Positions 59,908 through 64,000 of a DNA stretch of 64,000 nt are shown here, one piece after another. The stretch spans positions 62,001 through 126,000 of the forward strand of contig CANMCX010000011.1 of assembly GCA_947496465.1 (NCBI GenBank), written 5' to 3'. This DNA comes from Marinifilum_A sediminis. Its GTDB lineage: Bacteria > Bacteroidota > Bacteroidia > Bacteroidales > Marinifilaceae. The notes under the pieces were generated by a model. The model had not been told where the DNA came from. It saw only the letters and a list, made by a program, of their open reading frames with translations, and did not search any database. Positions within the stretch are counted from its first letter, which is position 1. Each line of letters opens with the position of its first letter. The position numbers and the translations under genes are program-made.

Positions 59908-62097
59908 ATGGCCACCATTAGATTTCAAGCGTTAAGTGAACTCCTGAGTAGAAAACCGATTTCTGTTACTTTACCATCAAATAAAGTCACCGATTACTAT
60001 GGAGATTTGGTTTTTAATGTAGATTCAATGAGAAAGTATCTTTCTCGTGATGCTTTTAAAGCTGTGATGGCTGCTAATGAAAAGGGAGGTTCTATCGATC
60101 GAAAAATGTCTGATGGAATTGCCTTGGGTATGAAATCATGGGCAATTGAAAAGGGTGCAACCCACTACACTCACTGGTTTCAGCCGCTAACCGATGGAAC
60201 AGCTGAGAAGCATGATGGTTTTATTGATTATGGCGATGGTGGAAATATGATTGAAAATTTTTCGGGGAAATTATTAGCTCAGCAAGAGCCAGATGCTTCT
60301 TCTTTTCCATCAGGAGGAATTCGCCAAACCTTTGAAGCTCGTGGTTATACAGCCTGGGATGTATCTTCTCCTGCTTTTATTGTTGGAACAACTCTTTGTA
60401 TTCCTACAATTTTTATTTCATATACTGGTGAAGCTCTTGATTATAAAACTCCACTTCTAAAAGCACTTGCAGCAGTTGACGAAGCGGCTGTTGATGTTTG
60501 TCAGTATTTCGATAAAAATGTAACAAAAGTACATGCTAACCTTGGTTGGGAGCAAGAATATTTTCTGATTGATGAAGCTCTTTTTCAGGCTAGACCAGAC
60601 CTTGCTTTAACGGGTCGTACTTTAATGGGACACTCTTCTTCAAAAGATCAGCAGTTGGATGATCACTACTTTGGTTCAATTCCAGAGCGTGTTACTAATT
60701 TTATGATGGAACTAGAATTAGAATGTCATAAATTGGGTATTCCGGTTAAAACTCGTCACAATGAGGTTGCGCCATCACAGTTTGAGTTGGCTCCTATTTT
60801 TGAAGAGGCTAACCTTGCCAATGACCACAACCAGTTGGTTATGGATGTAATGAAAAAGGTTGCTCGTCACCATCAATTCCGTGTTTTATTTCACGAAAAA
60901 CCATTTGCAGCCATTAATGGATCGGGTAAACACAATAACTGGTCGTTGAGTACCGATACAGGTGTAGTGCTTATGGCGCCAGGGAAAAATCCTAAGGGGA
61001 ACATGCAGTTTCTTACTTTTGTAGTAAATACTTTAATGACTGTATATAAAAATCAGGATCTTCTTCGTGCTTCAATTCTTACAGCTTCAAATAGTCACCG
61101 TTTGGGAGCGAATGAGGCTCCTCCATCAATTATTTCTGTATTCCTTGGTGATGAGGTTTCAAGAATGTTGAAGAAGATTGTTGAAGAAGTTGGTGAGAAA
61201 AAGATGACTCCTGACGAAAAGACTGCATTGAAGTTAGGTATTGGTCGAATCCCAGAAATTATTTTGGATAATACAGATCGTAACCGTACTTCTCCATTTG
61301 CATTTACTGGTAATCGTTTCGAATTCCGTGCTGTTGGATCATCGGTAAATAATGCTGCTGCTATGACAGCTTTAAATGCTGCTATGGCAATTCAATTGAG
61401 AGATTTTAAGGCTGCTGTTGACAGATTGATTGATGAAGGAATTAAAAAAGATGAAGCAATCTTCCAGATTCTTAAGAAAATGATTATCGAATCAAAACCA
61501 ATTCGTTTTAATGGTGATGGTTATTCAGGTGCTTGGGTTATTGAAGCTAAAAAACGTGGTTTAACTAATATTACTAGTGTACCAGAATCATTAGAAAAGT
61601 ATTTGGAAGCTCCTGCTAAAAGATCATTGATTGAAAGTGGAGTGATGACAGAAAAAGAACTTGAGGCACGTGTAGAAGTTGAAATGGAGAAATTTACCAT
61701 GAAAATTCAGATTGAAGCTCGTGTTCTTGGTGATATTGCCATTAACCATATTGTTCCAACTGCTGTGGCTTATCAAACTAAGCTTATTCAAAATGTTCAG
61801 GGACTAAGAGATATCTTTAGTAATAGCGAATTTGAGGAACTAGCTTCGGCTCGTAAGGATTTGATAAAAGAGATTTCGGGACATATTTCTTCTATTAAAG
61901 CTAAGGTTAAAGAAATGGTAGAGGCTCGTAAGGATTGTAATGTAATTGAAGATGGTCATAAAATGGCTTACGCATACGATCAAAAAGTTCGACCTTACCT
62001 TGAAGATATTCGTTATCATATCGATAAATTAGAATTGATTGTTGATAATGAAATGTGGCCATTGCCAAAATATAGAGAGTTATTGTTTAATAATTAA
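59908..62097 (+). CDS. glnN: Glutamine synthetase type III
   Basis: Makes glutamine from glutamate, ammonia and ATP in the cytoplasm as a large oligomer. The ATG at 59908 gives 729 residues and MATIRFQALSELLSRKPISV, the GSIII N-terminus; upstream codons add a stretch without similarity. The catalytic domain has KVHANLGWEQEYFLIDE, TRHNEVAPSQFELAPIFEE (quoted in part: RHNEVAPSQFELAPI), GSGKHNNWSLST and RTSPFAFTGNRFEFRAVGSS. Codon use and promoter suggest high expression. GlcN-6-P deamination by NagB in the island releases ammonia that this enzyme could recapture, a loose link. Confidence 0.96.
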   Translation: MATIRFQALSELLSRKPISVTLPSNKVTDYYGDLVFNVDSMRKYLSRDAFKAVMAANEKGGSIDRKMSDGIALGMKSWAIEKGATHYTHWFQPLTDGTAEKHDGFIDYGDGGNMIENFSGKLLAQQEPDASSFPSGGIRQTFEARGYTAWDVSSPAFIVGTTLCIPTIFISYTGEALDYKTPLLKALAAVDEAAVDVCQYFDKNVTKVHANLGWEQEYFLIDEALFQARPDLALTGRTLMGHSSSKDQQLDDHYFGSIPERVTNFMMELELECHKLGIPVKTRHNEVAPSQFELAPIFEEANLANDHNQLVMDVMKKVARHHQFRVLFHEKPFAAINGSGKHNNWSLSTDTGVVLMAPGKNPKGNMQFLTFVVNTLMTVYKNQDLLRASILTASNSHRLGANEAPPSIISVFLGDEVSRMLKKIVEEVGEKKMTPDEKTALKLGIGRIPEIILDNTDRNRTSPFAFTGNRFEFRAVGSSVNNAAAMTALNAAMAIQLRDFKAAVDRLIDEGIKKDEAIFQILKKMIIESKPIRFNGDGYSGAWVIEAKKRGLTNITSVPESLEKYLEAPAKRSLIESGVMTEKELEARVEVEMEKFTMKIQIEARVLGDIAINHIVPTAVAYQTKLIQNVQGLRDIFSNSEFEELASARKDLIKEISGHISSIKAKVKEMVEARKDCNVIEDGHKMAYAYDQKVRPYLEDIRYHIDKLELIVDNEMWPLPKYRELLFNN

Positions 62098-62117
62098 TTT
62101 AGACTACAATATTATTC

Positions 62118-62152
62118 AAAAAAGGATGTTCATAAAATGGACATCCTTTTTT
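62118..62152 (+). terminator. Terminator of glutamine synthetase gene
   Basis: Twelve-base perfect arms AAAAAAGGATGT and ACATCCTTTTTT with an 11-base loop. Confidence 0.9.
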
Positions 62153-62324
62153 GTTTACTTGAAATATTAGATTATTCTATCGAATAAAATATTTATTTTT
62201 ATACTTTGTAGATCTATATCAATTTTAAAATTATTTGGTAATACGAGTTGTCGTATTCTCTTAGTTTATTGAGAATAACGATGCTTTAAGCGATATCTGA
62301 TGATTTTATAAGAAAATTTTAAAT

Positions 62325-64000
62325 ATGAAACTTCTTTCTTTAACAGGCATTTTGTGCATAATCGGGCTTTTAATTTCGTGTTCCTCTAAATCGTATGTCA
62401 ATAGAGGCGATAAAATGGTTCTTGCCGGAAAATATTATCATGCACAAGCGATGTATGAAAAAGGATATAAAAAGGAAAAGGATAAGGAACAAAAAGCAGA
62501 AATTGCTTTTAAAAATGCAGCCTGTTTTGATGAGATAAACGAGCCAAGAAAAGCTGCATCATGGTATCGTAAAGCTATAATGAATAGAGATACTTTTGCT
62601 ACTGCGGTTAAAGCTTTGGCATATGCGGAGGTGAAAAATAATAGATTGGAAGAGGCAGAGGAAAATTTTTGGGAATATCTGGATTTAAACCCAGAAATGA
62701 AAAACAAAGATGATGCATCAAAAATATTAAAACGCATTTCGTATTGGGAAGAATTTCCGGGTAGATATAAGGTGGAAATCTTAAAAGAATTCAATTCGGG
62801 AAGTAGTGATTTTGCTCCTATTTATATGGGGAAAGATACCAATGTTATTTACTTTACATCGAATCGAAAATATCAGGATAAGCCTAAAAAAGATGGTGTA
62901 ACGGGAGAGTATTTTTCAAATTTGTACGAATCGCATTATTCTAATGAAGTAATTCGAAAAAGTAAGAAGAAAAAAGGAAGAAAAGCTAAAAGCAGAAAAA
63001 TTATAACAGATACTTATCAGTGGAGCAAGCCTGATGGTATTGGAGATACCATAAATTCTGACTGGAATGAAGGTGCAGCCTGTTTCACAAGTGGTGGAGA
63101 TATATTCTACTTCACATCATCCAGGAAAATTAATAAGAACAATCAGGGAACGAAGATATTTGCTGTTCAAAGAAAAGATGGTGATTGGGGAAGAGTTGCG
63201 ATGCAGGAATTGGTAGCAGATTCACTTTCTGTTGGGCATCCTTCAATTTCTGATGATGGTTCGATTCTTTATTTTGTTTCTGATATGCCAGGTGGCTATG
63301 GTGGAAATGACATTTGGATGAGTAAGAAAAGTGGAAGTGGTTGGAGTGAGCCTCAAAATTTAGGAAGACCAATTAATTCTGATAAGGATGAATTGTTTCC
63401 TCATATCCGTGACAACGGCATGCTTTATTTTGCCTCAGACAGAGATGGTGGAATGGGCGGATTGGATATTTATCAGGCAATGAGAAATGAAGTTGGAGTT
63501 TGGCAGGTTGATAATATGAAATATCCTATTAATTCTACCGCTGATGATTTTGCCATTCATTTTCAGGCAGGACAAGAGAAGGGCATGTTCAGTTCTTCCA
63601 GAAAAAAGGGTAATGATGATATCTATAGATTTGACTACATGCCTTTGCAATTCACTTTTTCAGGACAAGTGCTGGATTCGGAAAGCAAAGAGCCGATTGA
63701 AAAAGCCAGAATCAATATCGTTTCAACTGATGGAGAACAATCCGAAGTAAAATCAGGTAAGGATGGAAAGTTCTTTTTGGAATTAAAACCAGACCTGGAA
63801 TACATTGCAATGGTTTCAAAAGATGGTTATCTAAATGGTAAGGAATTGGTAAATACTTTGGGTATTAATGTGAGTCGTAATTTTAAATCAATCATTGGTT
63901 TGAAAGCAATAGAAAAACCAATAGAATTGCCAAATATTTTTTACGATTTTGGTAGCTGGAGTTTAAGAGAAGAATCGAAAGAAGCATTAGATGGATTGGT
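62325..64000 (+). CDS. PorE-like OmpA-family lipoprotein (3' truncated)
   Basis: An open frame from ATG 62325 to the right edge (558 codons, no stop). It starts MKLLSLTGILCIIGLLISC with a lipobox Cys at about residue 19. The order is TPR-like helices (about residues 30-130), WD40/PD40-like beta-propeller repeats (ADRDGGMGGLDI, SDMPGGYGGNDIWM), a carboxypeptidase-like regulatory domain (SGQVLDSESKEPIEKARINI), and the start of an OmpA peptidoglycan-binding domain (YDFGSWSLREESKEALDGL). This is the layout of PorE (PG1058), which anchors the type IX secretion system to the wall. The stop lies outside the window. Confidence 0.85.
   Translation, partial: MKLLSLTGILCIIGLLISCSSKSYVNRGDKMVLAGKYYHAQAMYEKGYKKEKDKEQKAEIAFKNAACFDEINEPRKAASWYRKAIMNRDTFATAVKALAYAEVKNNRLEEAEENFWEYLDLNPEMKNKDDASKILKRISYWEEFPGRYKVEILKEFNSGSSDFAPIYMGKDTNVIYFTSNRKYQDKPKKDGVTGEYFSNLYESHYSNEVIRKSKKKKGRKAKSRKIITDTYQWSKPDGIGDTINSDWNEGAACFTSGGDIFYFTSSRKINKNNQGTKIFAVQRKDGDWGRVAMQELVADSLSVGHPSISDDGSILYFVSDMPGGYGGNDIWMSKKSGSGWSEPQNLGRPINSDKDELFPHIRDNGMLYFASDRDGGMGGLDIYQAMRNEVGVWQVDNMKYPINSTADDFAIHFQAGQEKGMFSSSRKKGNDDIYRFDYMPLQFTFSGQVLDSESKEPIEKARINIVSTDGEQSEVKSGKDGKFFLELKPDLEYIAMVSKDGYLNGKELVNTLGINVSRNFKSIIGLKAIEKPIELPNIFYDFGSWSLREESKEALDGL

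Noticed and set aside
1..64000. CRISPR arrays, transposons, prophage or toxin-antitoxin modules
   Set aside because: No regularly spaced repeats, transposase, integrase or phage structural genes were seen on either strand.

Overview
The window looks like a chromosomal segment of an AT-rich, free-living Bacteroidota bacterium, probably of the Marinifilaceae/Marinilabiliales type (inference from gene content; no rRNA is present). Supporting signs are a SusC/SusD pair, a type III glutamine synthetase, a PorE-like type IX secretion protein, DUF2400, DUF3109, DUF4922 and DUF1460 proteins, and promoters of the Bacteroidetes form TTTG-N19-TAnnTTTG in front of tRNA genes. There is no phage, transposon, CRISPR array or rRNA operon.

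Positions 1-23,250 are mostly housekeeping: the end of a Na+/Ca2+ antiporter, a LolD-like ABC ATPase, DUF2400, TrmN6, a lipoprotein, a saccharopine dehydrogenase-family enzyme, MutS, tRNA-Gly and tRNA-Leu, a degenerate UshA-like protein, a TonB receptor with a copper-type CxxxM motif beside a small Cys-rich protein, YedF and SelD, a histidine phosphatase lipoprotein, an O-methyltransferase and M16 peptidase pair, three tRNA-Phe genes, an S41 peptidase, GpmI, DUF3109 and an M20 dipeptidase.

Positions 23,251-55,864 form a peptidoglycan (murein) scavenging and amino-sugar catabolism island. It starts with a GntR/FCD regulator, then murQ and murK, then a roughly 13.6 kb operon (NagB-PIG-L fusion, amidase-like 'xanthan lyase' family protein, GT2, DUF1460 amidase, DUF4922 HIT/GalT-like enzyme, SpoIID, AmpG-type permease, SGNH hydrolase, NagX-like acyltransferase). 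Next come a DUF1343/NamZ exo-muramidase, a GHL10 hydrolase, an SSS symporter, a GH3-remnant/serine hydrolase, AnmK, and finally NlpC/P60, Ala-Glu epimerase, SusC and SusD. In the proposed scheme, surface and periplasmic enzymes cut wall fragments, SusCD and the AmpG/SSS carriers import them, and MurK, AnmK, MurQ and NagB feed the sugars into glycolysis while the epimerase handles L-Ala-D-Glu.

The main discovery candidate is a shared operator. Each transcription unit of the island that I could delimit by promoter or divergent layout carries an ATGTA(A/T)(T/G)A(C/T)-like site built on a GT-N3-AC core, and the regulator gene has the same site over its own start codon. This predicts a single GntR-controlled murein regulon. 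Unusual members are DUF4922, the GT2 enzyme, a SpoIID protein without a signal peptide, an AmpG with a beta-rich insertion, and a serine hydrolase that keeps only the C-terminal part of a GH3 enzyme.

Positions 55,865-59,739 hold three exported proteins with phosphate-related folds (NAGPA phosphodiester glycosidase, PPP-type phosphatase, CotH-like kinase). Positions 59,740-64,000 hold glutamine synthetase III and the 5' part of a PorE-like gene that runs off the window.
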